64,000 nucleotides of DNA from Flavobacterium sp. IMCC34852 (GCF_030643905.1 NZ_CP121446.1:434001-498000), one strand, 5' to 3'; positions 50,530 through 59,081 are shown, counted from the first letter of the stretch. Made by a program: numbers and translations. Notes: generated by a model not told the origin, from the letters alone.

Positions 50530-51111
50530 ATGAAAACAAAATTACTTTACCTTTTTGTTGGTGCCTTAGCACTGACATTTGCAGCCTGTGAAAACGAAAG
50601 CACCACAGAAGATCATCAATCAAAAAACGCTGGCAACACACCTACAACAGCAAACACGGTCGAGTTAACTCCGTGTACTGTTGCCGATCTTATGGCAGGT
50701 CAGAATTATGACTCCGGTGATTTAAGTGTCTACTTTGATTTAGATAATGTATATGTTGAATATACGACAACCGGTAATTGGTTTATTAGGAAATCGCATT
50801 TATATGTAGGCGATACCCAATTAATTCCCAGAAATAACAGCGGTAATCCAATTCCGGGTCAATTTCCTATAAACAACAATCATGCTAACGGAACGCAAAC
50901 CATAACTTATACCATTCCTAAAACAAATTTACCCGAATGTTTTGCAATAGCTGCTCATGCCGAAGTATATCGCATGCAAAATGGTATGGTAGTACAAACA
51001 GAAACAGCTTGGGCTTCCGGTCAAAGATTTACGCCAAGAAATTGGGCTACGTTCTTTACTGTTTGCCAATCTGATTGCTTTGACATAGAAGATTATTATT
51101 TTGGCAATTAA
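50530..51111 (+). CDS. Paralogous lipoprotein 1
   Basis: 193 residues, lipobox Cys20 (ALTFAAC). The mature beta-rich body is aligned over its length with the next gene: TPCTVADLM, SGDLSVYFDLDNVYVEY, IRKSHLYVG, LIPRNNSGNP, IPKTNLPECFAIAAHAEVYRMQNGMVVQTETAW and CQSDC. Conserved cysteines suggest disulfides outside the cytosol. Family not known to me. It shares the leader AGTCCCAAATCT with the paralogue. Confidence 0.82.
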   Translation: MKTKLLYLFVGALALTFAACENESTTEDHQSKNAGNTPTTANTVELTPCTVADLMAGQNYDSGDLSVYFDLDNVYVEYTTTGNWFIRKSHLYVGDTQLIPRNNSGNPIPGQFPINNNHANGTQTITYTIPKTNLPECFAIAAHAEVYRMQNGMVVQTETAWASGQRFTPRNWATFFTVCQSDCFDIEDYYFGN

Positions 51112-51130
51112 TCAAAAAAAATAAACTGTA

Positions 51131-51158
51131 AAAACCGTCCAATGGGCGGTTTTTTTTT
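51131..51158 (+). terminator. Terminator of lipoprotein gene 1
   Basis: AAACCGTCC / GGGCGGTTT with one mismatch and loop AAT, then T8. Confidence 0.8.
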
Positions 51159-51409
51159 GGCCTCATAAATACGACTGCAACTCAACTAAAATTTTAAGCC
51201 TATAAAAACAGCAAGAAAAAACATCCTTTTGTATTTATTCCTACTAAATTTTAAACAATCTGAATCTATAATCTTGTTAAAAAAAAGAGGTTAAAAAATT
51301 AATTATCGTATTATATTTCTTATTTTTATTGTTAATTTGTGCATTTCATCGATTATTTTGTGCTTTTTGTAGATAACTTTATACTTTAGCAGTCCCAAAT
51401 CTACAAATT

Positions 51410-51970
51410 ATGAAAACAAAAATTTTATCCCTATTTCTTGGTGTATTCACCATTACTTTGACTTCATGTGAAACTGAAAACAGTTCAGATCAAAGTACAG
51501 CTTCCAGACAAATTGCTCCGGTAGCCAACAGTGTTAATGTAAGCGAACTATCTCCATGCGCTTATACAGAGCTCATCGCCGATCAACGTTATGATGCCGG
51601 AGATATCAAAGTTTATTTTGATGCTACTAATGTTTACGTAGAATACCAAGCCAGCATCAGTTGGTTAATTAGAGAAACCCATTTATTCATAGGAAAACAG
51701 AATATGATTCCTTTGAATCGTTATGGTTCACCTAATCCGTCATTATTCCCAATCAGCGAAAGTTTTGAAGGTGGTACTGAAGCAGCTATCTACTCTTTAC
51801 CAAGAGCAGGTTTGCCAAAATGCTTTACCATATCAGCTTTTGCAGTGGTAAATCGTCTTCAAAACGGTTCAGTGGTTCAAACAGAATCTGCTTGGTCAGA
51901 AGGTGTGCGTTTTAACCAAGAGAGCTGGGGAATGTTCTTTGACGTTTGTCAATCAGACTGTTCCAACTAA
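51410..51970 (+). CDS. Paralogous lipoprotein 2
   Basis: 186 residues, lipobox Cys20 (TITLTSC). A clear paralogue of gene 1: SPCAYTELIADQRYDAGDIKVYFDATNVYVEYQ, IRETHLFIG, MIPLNRYGSPNP, LPRAGLPKCFTISAFAVVNRLQNGSVVQTESAW, CQSDC. A tandem duplication. It has its own leader and terminator, so expression is separate. Function unknown; surface or periplasmic. Confidence 0.82.
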   Translation: MKTKILSLFLGVFTITLTSCETENSSDQSTASRQIAPVANSVNVSELSPCAYTELIADQRYDAGDIKVYFDATNVYVEYQASISWLIRETHLFIGKQNMIPLNRYGSPNPSLFPISESFEGGTEAAIYSLPRAGLPKCFTISAFAVVNRLQNGSVVQTESAWSEGVRFNQESWGMFFDVCQSDCSN

Positions 51971-52010
51971 TTAGAATTGATTAAATAATTATAAACCTTT
52001 AACTTTGTTT

Positions 52011-52041
52011 AAAAGCCTTCCAATCTCGGAAGGCTTTTTTA
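52011..52041. terminator. Bidirectional terminator, lipoprotein 2 and alcohol dehydrogenase
   Basis: AAAAGCCTTCC (52011-52021) / GGAAGGCTTTT (52028-52038), loop AATCTC. The plus strand has the stronger T run. Confidence 0.88.
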
Positions 52042-53208
52042 TTAATAGCTCATTTCAACTATAGCCTTAACTTTTTCCAAAGTAACGTTTTGTTTTTCGC
52101 CTAACGCTTTCCAACCTCTTTCATCAAAACGATTGACAATAAAATCCGCTGTGTTTTCATAATTCGTTGTGTTTTCTGAGAGCTTGGTTTTCATACCCAT
52201 TTGATGGAAAAAATCAACGGTTTTCTCAATGGCTTTCTCCGCTTTGTCTTCTACTGAATTGCCTGTGATATTCCAAACTCTTTCTCCATACTGCGCCAAT
52301 TTCTCTTTTTTGGTTTCAAATAAAACGCGGTATAAATTGGGTCCAATAATAGCCAACGTTCTGGCGTGGTCGATTTCATACAAGGCCGTTAATTCGTGAC
52401 CAATCATGTGCGTTACCCAATCACTCGGAACACCTTTTTGGATTAAACCGTTCAAGGCCATGGTGGCACACCACATATAATTGGAGGCCAACTTATAGTC
52501 GGAAGGATTTTCCACAACACTTGGCCCGATTTCAATTAAGGTTTGCAAAATGCTCTCTGCGAATCGGTCCTGTAATAAAGCATCATGCGGATAGGTTAAA
52601 TATTGTTCCATCACGTGAGTAAAAGCATCGACAACTCCGTTTTGGATTTGCCTTTTAGGTAAAGATGCAATCACTGTTGGATCGCAAATAGAGAATTTCG
52701 GGAACAAAGCACTGCCTCCTAAAGTTAACTTTTCCTGAGTGGCTTCAATGGTAACCACAGCGCCCGAATTCATTTCACTTCCCGTAGCCGGCAAAGTCAA
52801 TACTGTCCCGAAAGGAATCACTTTGGTTACATCAGTAAACAGTACTTTTTTCTTTAAAATCTCAATGGGATTGCCTTCATAATTAACTGCGCCCGATATG
52901 AATTTTACACCATCTATCACGCTTCCGCCACCAACGGCTAAAACAAAAGTAATCTTTTCTGCTCTGATGATTTCCACCGCTTTCATCAAGGTTTCAAATC
53001 TAGGATTGGGTTCGATTCCGCCAAATTCGATTACTTCAAAACCGTCTAAAGCGGCTTTTACCTGATCATAAACACCATTTTTAAAGATGCTGCCGCCGCC
53101 GTATGCCAGTAAAATTTTGGCCTCTTTCGGGACTAAAGTGGTTAATTTTTGTGTTTGTCCTTTCCCAAAAACGTATTGGGTAGGATTGTATAAATCGAAG
53201 TTTAACAT
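52042..53208 (-). CDS. Iron-containing alcohol dehydrogenase
   Basis: 388 residues, group III, NAD(P)H-linked reduction of aldehydes. NAD site YGGGSIFKNGVY and VGGGSVIDGVKF; iron ligands in DAFTHVMEQYL and HMIGHELTALYEIDHARTL. Closest in style to the YqhD/BDH-like butanol dehydrogenase group. A -7 box precedes it. Ends at the bidirectional terminator. Confidence 0.93.
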   Translation of the reverse strand: MLNFDLYNPTQYVFGKGQTQKLTTLVPKEAKILLAYGGGSIFKNGVYDQVKAALDGFEVIEFGGIEPNPRFETLMKAVEIIRAEKITFVLAVGGGSVIDGVKFISGAVNYEGNPIEILKKKVLFTDVTKVIPFGTVLTLPATGSEMNSGAVVTIEATQEKLTLGGSALFPKFSICDPTVIASLPKRQIQNGVVDAFTHVMEQYLTYPHDALLQDRFAESILQTLIEIGPSVVENPSDYKLASNYMWCATMALNGLIQKGVPSDWVTHMIGHELTALYEIDHARTLAIIGPNLYRVLFETKKEKLAQYGERVWNITGNSVEDKAEKAIEKTVDFFHQMGMKTKLSENTTNYENTADFIVNRFDERGWKALGEKQNVTLEKVKAIVEMSY

Positions 53209-53228
53209 GGTAATTTGTTTTAGTGGTA

Positions 53229-53236
53229 CAAATTTA
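53229..53236 (-). promoter_or_regulatory. Alcohol dehydrogenase promoter -7 box
   Basis: Minus-strand TAAATTTG, an exact match, 21 bases before the ATG. Confidence 0.5.
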
Positions 53237-53276
53237 CAAAAGCGTCAAACGAACAAGTGGTAAAACTATGTTAAGT

Positions 53277-53858
53277 TTACTTTCGGTAAAAGTTATTGTG
53301 GTCTAAATATTCCCAAACATTGTGAGGCAATAATGGGCGAATATTTTTTTTGTTTTTGATTCCTTCTCGAATAAACGTAGCCGAAATTTCAACTATCGGC
53401 GCATCGATTTTGTGAATTCTCGGATGGTTTTTTAAAGCTGAATTTTCGACTTCTTCCGAAACTCTGGGGTAAATATAAATATCGTGATGTTGTAAAATAT
53501 ACTCGTAGTTTTTCCACTTGTGAAAGGATTTCAAATTGTCTTCGCCCATGATTAAAGAGAACTCATGTTGCGGATATTTTTCCATCAAATGCGCTAAAGT
53601 ATTTACGGTATAATTCGGTTGCGGCAATTTAAATTCGATGTCGGAAGGTTTGATTTTCGGATAGTCTTCGGTGGCCAATCTTACCAAATGCAACCGTTGA
53701 TAATCATCTAACAAAGTGTTTTTCTGTTTCAACGGATTGTGTGGCGTTACTATCATCCAAATTTGCTCCAAATCCGAATGCTCGGCCATATGATTGGCAA
53801 TAATCAAATGCCCAACATGGATAGGGTTAAAGGTGCCGAAATATAAACCAATTTTCAT
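53277..53858 (-). CDS. nadD: Nicotinate-nucleotide adenylyltransferase
   Basis: 193 residues from the ATG at 53858. Adenylates nicotinate mononucleotide in NAD synthesis. The nucleotidyl-transferase HxGH is His14-Val-Gly-His17 in GTFNPIHVGH, and the C-terminal signature ISATFIREGIKNKKNIRPLLPHNVWEYL. A longer frame runs back through the word-repeat spacer but that part is not protein-like. In line with gmk and yicC on the minus strand. Confidence 0.95.
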   Translation of the reverse strand: MKIGLYFGTFNPIHVGHLIIANHMAEHSDLEQIWMIVTPHNPLKQKNTLLDDYQRLHLVRLATEDYPKIKPSDIEFKLPQPNYTVNTLAHLMEKYPQHEFSLIMGEDNLKSFHKWKNYEYILQHHDIYIYPRVSEEVENSALKNHPRIHKIDAPIVEISATFIREGIKNKKNIRPLLPHNVWEYLDHNNFYRK

Positions 53859-53864
53859 CTTTAC

Positions 53865-53926
53865 AGGGATAAGGGATAAGGAATAAGGCATAAGAAACTT
53901 ACTTATCCCTTTTCCCTAATCCCTTG
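53865..53926. repeat. Word-repeat hairpin spacer (AGGGATAAG / CTTATCCCT), gmk-nadD
   Basis: Plus strand: AGGGATAAGGGATAAG and GGAATAAGGCATAAG, then ACTTATCCCTTTTCCCTAAT. In the direction of transcription (minus) the pyrimidine-rich arm ends about 6 bases before the nadD ATG. It uses the same word as the spacer at 48625-48682. Confidence 0.85.
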
Positions 53927-53930
53927 TTGC

Positions 53931-54500
53931 TTATTTTACAAATTCTTTCACCAACTCATACGCTTCCGCTTTGGCGACATCCAAATCATAATTTTTGATG
54001 ATGGTATCAAATTGTGGTGCAGTGGCTAATTCTACGTGGGCTTTGGCGATACGCATATTGATTTTTTCATCGCTTTCGGTAGAGCGCTCTTTTAAACGGC
54101 GTTTGAGCTCGTCAACACTGGGCGGTTTGACAAAAACTGCCAATGTTTCTTCGGGAAACTTGTGTTTGATACGCAATCCTCCGGCCACATCAATGTCGAA
54201 AATTACGTTTTTGCCTTTGGCCCAAATGCGTTCTACTTCACTTTTTAAAGTGCCGTAAAAATTATCGCGATACACTTCTTCCCATTCGATAAAATCCTCG
54301 GCTTTAATGTGTTTTTTGAAGTCTTCAATCGACATAAAATAGTAATCTTTGCCGTGTTCTTCCTGTCCTCTCGGTTCACGAGTTGCAGCCGAAATAGAGA
54401 ATTCTAAGTTCAACTCCGGTTGCGCTAATAAATGTCTTACTATGGTGGTTTTCCCCGAACCGGATGGCGCTGAGAATACTAATAATTTTCCTTTGTTCAT
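53931..54500 (-). CDS. gmk: Guanylate kinase
   Basis: 189 residues. GMP to GDP. P-loop SAPSGSGKTT (10-19), GMP-binding AATREPRGQEEHGKDYYF and IEWEEVYRDNFYGTLKSEVE, and the lid RRLKERSTESDEKINMRI. In the yicC-gmk-nadD run. Confidence 0.97.
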   Translation of the reverse strand: MNKGKLLVFSAPSGSGKTTIVRHLLAQPELNLEFSISAATREPRGQEEHGKDYYFMSIEDFKKHIKAEDFIEWEEVYRDNFYGTLKSEVERIWAKGKNVIFDIDVAGGLRIKHKFPEETLAVFVKPPSVDELKRRLKERSTESDEKINMRIAKAHVELATAPQFDTIIKNYDLDVAKAEAYELVKEFVK

Positions 54501-54540
54501 TGTTGTTAGCAGTTAGCTGTCAGCTTAGAGCTTAAAGCTT
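54501..54540. repeat. Word-repeat spacer (GTTAGC / AGCTTA), yicC-gmk
   Basis: TTAGCAGTTAGCTGTCAGC and AGCTTAAAGCTT words that pair in part. A short, weak member of the spacer class. Confidence 0.5.
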
Positions 54541-54541
54541 T

Positions 54542-55402
54542 TTATAATACATTTAAAACCTGTTCCTTAATCTTCTCCAACTCATCTTTCATCATCACGA
54601 CCAATTTCTGCATTTCGGAATGGTTTGATTTTGAACCCATGGTGTTGATTTCTCTACCCATTTCCTGAGTGATGAAGCCTAATTTTCTTCCGTTGGCTTC
54701 GGTTCCGGCTAAGGTTTCTATGAAATAATTTAAGTGATTTTCCAAACGCACTTTCTCTTCGGTGATGTCGTATTTTTCGAGGTAAAAAATCAATTCTTGT
54801 TCGAAACGATTCTCGTCTACGTTTTCTTTTAATTCATCTAAAGCTGTTCTCAATCTTGTTTTAACCGTTTCCACTCTTTCGGCATCATAAGCAACCGCAT
54901 TGTTCATCAACGTCATGATATTGGCAATGCGATGCAAAAACTCTTTTTCCAATGAAACGCCTTCGTCCTTGCGAAACTGAGCAATATTTTCCAAAGCTTC
55001 GTCAATCACGGTTTGAATTTGCTTCCATTCGTTTTCGTCAATTTCGTCGCGCTCGGTTTTCAAGGCATCGGGCATTCTGACGGCCATTTTCATCAATTCG
55101 GTCTCATCGGCATTTGGGATTACGGCTTTCATTTGGTTGATATATCCTTTGACAATCGGCACATTGATTTTAGAAGAAGTTTCTTCGCCGGTTACCTCAA
55201 CATAGAGTGAAAAATCAATTTTTCCGCGTTCTAATCGTTGTGAAATTTGGTTGCGCAAACCGAGTTCCATTTCTCTGAAAACAGAAGGCATACGCGTGTT
55301 TAAATCCAAACCCTTGCTGTTTAGCGATTTGATTTCTACGGTAATTTTTTTGGTTGGTAATTGCAAAGTCGCTTTCCCAAAACCGGTCATCGATTGTATC
55401 AT
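54542..55402 (-). CDS. yicC: YicC family protein
   Basis: 286 residues, typical length. N-terminus IQSMTGFGKATLQLP and C-terminus MGREINTMGSKSNHSEMQKLVVMMKDELEKIKEQVLNV are the family signatures. Described as an endoribonuclease that acts on small RNAs in some bacteria. Own -7 box; a word-repeat spacer lies between its start and the DMT transporter. Confidence 0.95.
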   Translation of the reverse strand: MIQSMTGFGKATLQLPTKKITVEIKSLNSKGLDLNTRMPSVFREMELGLRNQISQRLERGKIDFSLYVEVTGEETSSKINVPIVKGYINQMKAVIPNADETELMKMAVRMPDALKTERDEIDENEWKQIQTVIDEALENIAQFRKDEGVSLEKEFLHRIANIMTLMNNAVAYDAERVETVKTRLRTALDELKENVDENRFEQELIFYLEKYDITEEKVRLENHLNYFIETLAGTEANGRKLGFITQEMGREINTMGSKSNHSEMQKLVVMMKDELEKIKEQVLNVL

Positions 55403-55422
55403 TCGTGTAATTTAATAGACTT

Positions 55423-55430
55423 CAAATATA
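55423..55430 (-). promoter_or_regulatory. yicC promoter -7 box
   Basis: Minus-strand TATATTTG, an exact match, 20 bases before the ATG. Confidence 0.5.
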
Positions 55431-55437
55431 AATAAAA

Positions 55438-55494
55438 GTAATTAGTAATTGGTGATTAGTAATCAGCATCTTCAACAAGAATAATCGCTAATCG
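55438..55494. repeat. Word-repeat hairpin spacer (TAATTAGTAATT / CGCTAATCG), before yicC
   Basis: GTAATTAGTAATTGGTGATTAGTAATC on the left and AATAATCGCTAATCGTTAG on the right. Here the hairpin lies upstream of a promoter, not directly before the start codon. Confidence 0.65.
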
Positions 55495-56382
55495 TTAGTT
55501 GCTCTTTACTTTTTTGGTAACCAAATAAACGCCGACAAATATTAAACTTGCCGATACCAATTTAACCCAAGTCAGTTGATCTTTGCCTAAACTCATAGCG
55601 AAGATGGTTGCAAAAAGTGGTTGGAGATAAATAAAAACGGCTACGGTTGTCGGCTTCAATTCCCGCATGGAAACTAAGTTGAACAAGTAAGTAAAGAATG
55701 TGGTAAACACGATTACAAAACCAATTTCCCACAGGATTGTTACAGGAATGCTTTGCCATTGAATTTCCTGATATTCGCTCCAACCAAAAGGAATGACCAT
55801 TAGTAAACCAAAAGTGTAAATCCATTTGACAAAGGTAAAAGCGTTGTATTTGTCCATTAGTTTTTTAACGATTATCAGGTAAAAACCATAGGAAACGGCG
55901 TTAATAAAAACAAGGAAATTACCCAAAGAAGCATTCGTAGCATTGCCCATTGATTTGCCATATAAAATGAGAAAAGCAGTTCCGAAAAGGCCGAGCAGAA
56001 TCCCTATGATTTTCCGAATTTCCATACGCTCTTTCATGATGATGGCGGATAAAATCAGAACAATAATCGGTGTGGTTACCATAATCACTGCCGAAGAAAT
56101 AGGCGAGGTATAACTCAATCCTTTGAAAAAGGTGAGCATGTTTAAAGCTACGCCAAAGAAAGCTGCCACAATAATTCTTGGAAAATCTTGTCGTTGGATT
56201 TTTTCTTTTGGACCAAAAAAAGAAACCAGCCAAAATAAAATCGTAGCTCCAAAAACCCTAAGCAAAATAAACCCGTATGGTTTTACGTAAGTTGGCATAA
56301 CATCTTTAGCAATCGTAAACGATACCCCATAAATCAGCGAAACCATTGTTGCTGCCAATAAGGCCCAATCGCGCTTACTCAT
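55495..56382 (-). CDS. DMT/EamA family transporter
   Basis: 295 residues, ten hydrophobic helices in two EamA halves (about 5-135 and 145-290), with the PLFATIFA and GVYLVTKK ends. Metabolite exporter/importer of unknown substrate. Starts eight bases inside the end of the ArsC-like gene; the two are coupled. Confidence 0.9.
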   Translation of the reverse strand: MSKRDWALLAATMVSLIYGVSFTIAKDVMPTYVKPYGFILLRVFGATILFWLVSFFGPKEKIQRQDFPRIIVAAFFGVALNMLTFFKGLSYTSPISSAVIMVTTPIIVLILSAIIMKERMEIRKIIGILLGLFGTAFLILYGKSMGNATNASLGNFLVFINAVSYGFYLIIVKKLMDKYNAFTFVKWIYTFGLLMVIPFGWSEYQEIQWQSIPVTILWEIGFVIVFTTFFTYLFNLVSMRELKPTTVAVFIYLQPLFATIFAMSLGKDQLTWVKLVSASLIFVGVYLVTKKVKSN

Positions 56383-56731
56383 TCGACAAAAAATCTATGG
56401 CTTGTTGTACTACTTTTGGGCTGTTGCCCACAAATATTTTACCATTGGCAATGATTACCGGACGCGACAAAAACGTATAGTGTTCCAAAATGTATCTCTT
56501 GAAATCAACTTCCGAAAGCTTTTCCTCTTTTAAACCCATTTCTTTATAAAGCGTAGCTCTTTTGCTGAAAAGTGCTTCATAACTGCCCGCCATTTGTGCC
56601 ATTTCATCGACTTGCTTTACCGTCATCGGTTCGGTTTTAATGTCTTGCAGTTGAAAAGAATCTAAATTGGGCAACGATTTTAAAATGCGTTGACACGTAC
56701 TGCAGGTTTTGAGAAAGTATATTTTTCGCAT
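56375..56731 (-). CDS. ArsC/Spx-family protein
   Basis: 118 residues from the ATG at 56731. N-terminal KTCSTCQRILKSL with the CxxC at positions 10-13; a Spx/ArsC thioredoxin-like fold, ending SRPVIIANGKIFVGNSPKVVQ with the cis-Pro region. Arsenate reductase or Spx-like regulator cannot be separated. It overlaps the transporter gene. A -7 box lies upstream. Confidence 0.88.
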   Translation of the reverse strand: MRKIYFLKTCSTCQRILKSLPNLDSFQLQDIKTEPMTVKQVDEMAQMAGSYEALFSKRATLYKEMGLKEEKLSEVDFKRYILEHYTFLSRPVIIANGKIFVGNSPKVVQQAIDFLSNE

Positions 56732-56757
56732 GATTAAAAGATTAACTATTCGGTTCA

Positions 56758-56765
56758 CAAAAATA
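56758..56765 (-). promoter_or_regulatory. ArsC-like gene promoter -7 box
   Basis: Minus-strand TATTTTTG, an exact match, 27 bases before the ATG at 56731. Confidence 0.5.
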
Positions 56766-56809
56766 CGCGGTTATTGAATGGCAAATTCGTATTTTTATCA
56801 AAAAAAATT

Positions 56810-57265
56810 ATGGACGCATCATTCAAAATCTGGGAAACCAACCGACAGTTATATCTCAAATTAATCAACAACTATTCTTTGGAACAACTAAACAAAATTC
56901 CTGAAGGATTCAGCAATAATTTGGTTTGGAATTTAGGCCATATCATTGTGGCGCAACAAGGTTTGGTTTACCGTCTTTCGGGATTGCCAATCAATGTTAG
57001 TGACGAAATGAATGAAAAGTACAGAAACGGTTCTAAACCAACAGGAACCACAACACAAGCCGAATTAGACGAGCTGAAAATGCTTCTTTTTTCACTTTTG
57101 GAACAAACCAAAGAAGATTTTGCGGCCGGAAAATTTGTTACTTACAATGAATATACAACCGGAACCGGATTTCATTTGGCCAATATAAAAGACGCTATAG
57201 AATTTAATAATTATCATGAAGGATTGCATTTTGGTTTTATGATGAATATTCGAAAATTTATATAA
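56810..57265 (+). CDS. DinB family protein
   Basis: 151 residues from the ATG at 56810. Four-helix bundle with metal-binding His in NLGHIIVAQQ, Y-N-Y/H in NNYHEGLHFGFMMNIRK. Probably a metal-dependent thiol transferase/hydrolase-like enzyme of unknown substrate. A promoter-like box TATTTTTA (56790-56797) precedes it; the earlier TTG at 56774 would lie upstream of this box. Confidence 0.88.
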   Translation: MDASFKIWETNRQLYLKLINNYSLEQLNKIPEGFSNNLVWNLGHIIVAQQGLVYRLSGLPINVSDEMNEKYRNGSKPTGTTTQAELDELKMLLFSLLEQTKEDFAAGKFVTYNEYTTGTGFHLANIKDAIEFNNYHEGLHFGFMMNIRKFI

Positions 57266-57268
57266 AAT

Positions 57269-57305
57269 AAAACATCCCAAACATATTATTCGTTTGGGAT
57301 GTTTT
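57269..57305. terminator. Bidirectional terminator, dinB and YoaK-like genes
   Basis: A 14-bp perfect stem AAAACATCCCAAAC (57269-57282) / GTTTGGGATGTTTT (57292-57305), loop ATATTATTC. Confidence 0.92.
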
Positions 57306-57310
57306 ACACT

Positions 57311-58102
57311 TTAAGAAGCTACTGATTCTTCTTTTCCTTTTTCCATTCTGATGACATTATCAAAATTGAGTCGTATTAATTTTCTTTGATGCCAATACAT
57401 TTTCAGTTTGAGTTTTGACAAATCGTAAATAATGATTACAATCAAGACTAAACTTACTAAATAGAACATTTTGAAGTTCAAATAAACATAAGTAAACCCG
57501 GCGGTGATCGCACCAATCAAATAGAAAGCGGTGATGTAAAGCAACAATTTGGCTCTTCCTTTTAAGGCTTCATTATTGCGGAATTCTTTTTTGGTAAACA
57601 TCGAAAAAAGAATACCTAAATCAGTGGTTGTTCCGGTTAAATGGGTTGTTTTGACCGTGAAATTTGAAATGCTGGCGGTTAAACCGTTTTGTAAACCCAT
57701 GGCGAAAAGCATAAGTGCTAACAATATTTCGGTTTCGGCCAAAGTTTCTTTATAAAAGTATTCTCCATAAAACCCAACCATCATCAAACAAATGATTTCC
57801 AAAATAAGCGGAATTGAATGCGCGATATAACTGTTCTTTTGATTGAGGTGAATGACAAATAAATTGGAAACAAAACTCCCCAAAAAGAACAAAAATATCC
57901 AGGAAAAAACGACTGCAATTTGGTACAAGTTTCCTTTGACAATTTCGGCGGCTAAAATGGCATAATGTCCTGTTACGTTAGAAGAAAAAGAAAAGAACAG
58001 CAACAGCGAGCCAATATTAACCATACCGGCAGAAAATGCGGATAATGTCCCTAGCTTTATATTGTCTGAGAGTGATCGGCTATTACTATATTTTCTGAGC
58101 AT
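57311..58102 (-). CDS. YoaK/DUF1275 family membrane protein
   Basis: 263 residues, six hydrophobic helices. Start SRSLSDNIKLGTLSAFSAGMVNIGSLLLFFSFSSNVTGHYAILA with the N-V-TGH motif, then GLQNGLTASISNFTVKTTHLTGTTTDLG, which fits the family. Function unknown. It is the last of three co-directional genes (USP, lipocalin-like, YoaK) in a tight row. Confidence 0.88.
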   Translation of the reverse strand: MLRKYSNSRSLSDNIKLGTLSAFSAGMVNIGSLLLFFSFSSNVTGHYAILAAEIVKGNLYQIAVVFSWIFLFFLGSFVSNLFVIHLNQKNSYIAHSIPLILEIICLMMVGFYGEYFYKETLAETEILLALMLFAMGLQNGLTASISNFTVKTTHLTGTTTDLGILFSMFTKKEFRNNEALKGRAKLLLYITAFYLIGAITAGFTYVYLNFKMFYLVSLVLIVIIIYDLSKLKLKMYWHQRKLIRLNFDNVIRMEKGKEESVAS

Positions 58103-58103
58103 A

Positions 58104-58568
58104 TTAATTTACTTTTTCAAATGTTAAACGGGCAATTCCTCGAGTATGAGCACTGGTATCAAAGTTTAAAATGAGTTTGTCATTTTCAAGTTCGGTCAGA
58201 CTGTAATGTTCGATGTTGTTGTTGTCGTATTTTAATTCCAAAATATTTCCTCTTCCTTTAATATTCCAAGTAATTTCTTTGGTGTAATTCTCTCCTTTTA
58301 AAATGAGTTTCCCATTGGGACAAAAAATCCATTTTTCAGCTTTGTGAATTACCAAATCTTGTCCGGCTATATCTTTTATATAACTCGAATCATTGTCCTC
58401 ACTCGCTTTGGAAGAAAAAGTTTTTATATCGGCTTTTTCATATTCCCAAGCCAATTCTTTCCATTCACCTTCTATAATCATCTCGGGACTTTTGGCCATA
58501 CTGATGAGTGTTATAAAAAGAAAAATACCGAGACCAAAAAAGCTTAGGTATCTTATCCATATTTTCAT
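58104..58568 (-). CDS. Lipocalin-like small membrane-anchored protein
   Basis: 154 residues. One N-terminal hydrophobic segment (LSFFGLGIFLFITLISMA), then a beta-rich segment with EGEWKELAWEYEKADIK and RGNILELKYDNNNIEHYSLTELENDKLILNFD (a lipocalin-4-like pattern). Not recognised firmly. A 1-base gap to the YoaK-like gene and 15 bases to the USP gene. Confidence 0.75.
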   Translation of the reverse strand: MKIWIRYLSFFGLGIFLFITLISMAKSPEMIIEGEWKELAWEYEKADIKTFSSKASEDNDSSYIKDIAGQDLVIHKAEKWIFCPNGKLILKGENYTKEITWNIKGRGNILELKYDNNNIEHYSLTELENDKLILNFDTSAHTRGIARLTFEKVN

Positions 58569-58583
58569 AAAGCGATTTTTAAA

Positions 58584-59081
58584 TTATCCCATAGAAATCT
58601 GATTCATAAAAACCTCTGCAATTTTTCCTTTTTCCGGAATGATGGTGTTGAACCCTGAGTCGATTTTGATTACTTGAACTGAGCATTTATCTATAAAACG
58701 CGACAAATCAAAACTATTTTTGTTGCTTAAAACCGATTTGTTATCTGTAGTGAAAATTTGTTCTACTTTATTGCCTTCCAAATAATTTTCGAACGCAGAC
58801 AAATTGTAACCAGTGAATAAATCTATTCGCAATGAACTTATTTGAGAATCAAACTTGTTTTTTATTACTTCACAAGCTTCTTCAAATTCGGGATTGGTTA
58901 ATGACTCAATCTGTTTGGCTTTAGAATAAAATAGCAAGTCTCTAATAGAATCGCTCAAACTAATACCGTGAACCAATAGGATATCAAAAGTTTGCATTCC
59001 TTGGTTATTTACTAAAATCGACTTTAAAACATTTAGTGAGTTTACGGTGAAATCTGTCGGAATTAAAATTGTTTTTCTCAT
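58584..59081 (-). CDS. Universal stress protein-like protein
   Basis: 165 residues, soluble. MRKTILIPTDFTVNSLNVLKSIL begins like UspA-family ATP-binding folds. The rest (FDILLVHGISLSDSIRD, VQVIKIDSG) is divergent. First of the three-gene unit. The region before it has a -7 box and five phased direct repeats, so it is likely controlled by the two-component system next door. Confidence 0.78.
   Translation of the reverse strand: MRKTILIPTDFTVNSLNVLKSILVNNQGMQTFDILLVHGISLSDSIRDLLFYSKAKQIESLTNPEFEEACEVIKNKFDSQISSLRIDLFTGYNLSAFENYLEGNKVEQIFTTDNKSVLSNKNSFDLSRFIDKCSVQVIKIDSGFNTIIPEKGKIAEVFMNQISMG

Noticed and set aside
53859-53891. Eleven-residue longer nadD
   Set aside because: The extension is translated word-repeat spacer; the ATG at 53858 gives the invariant start with GTFNPIHVGH.
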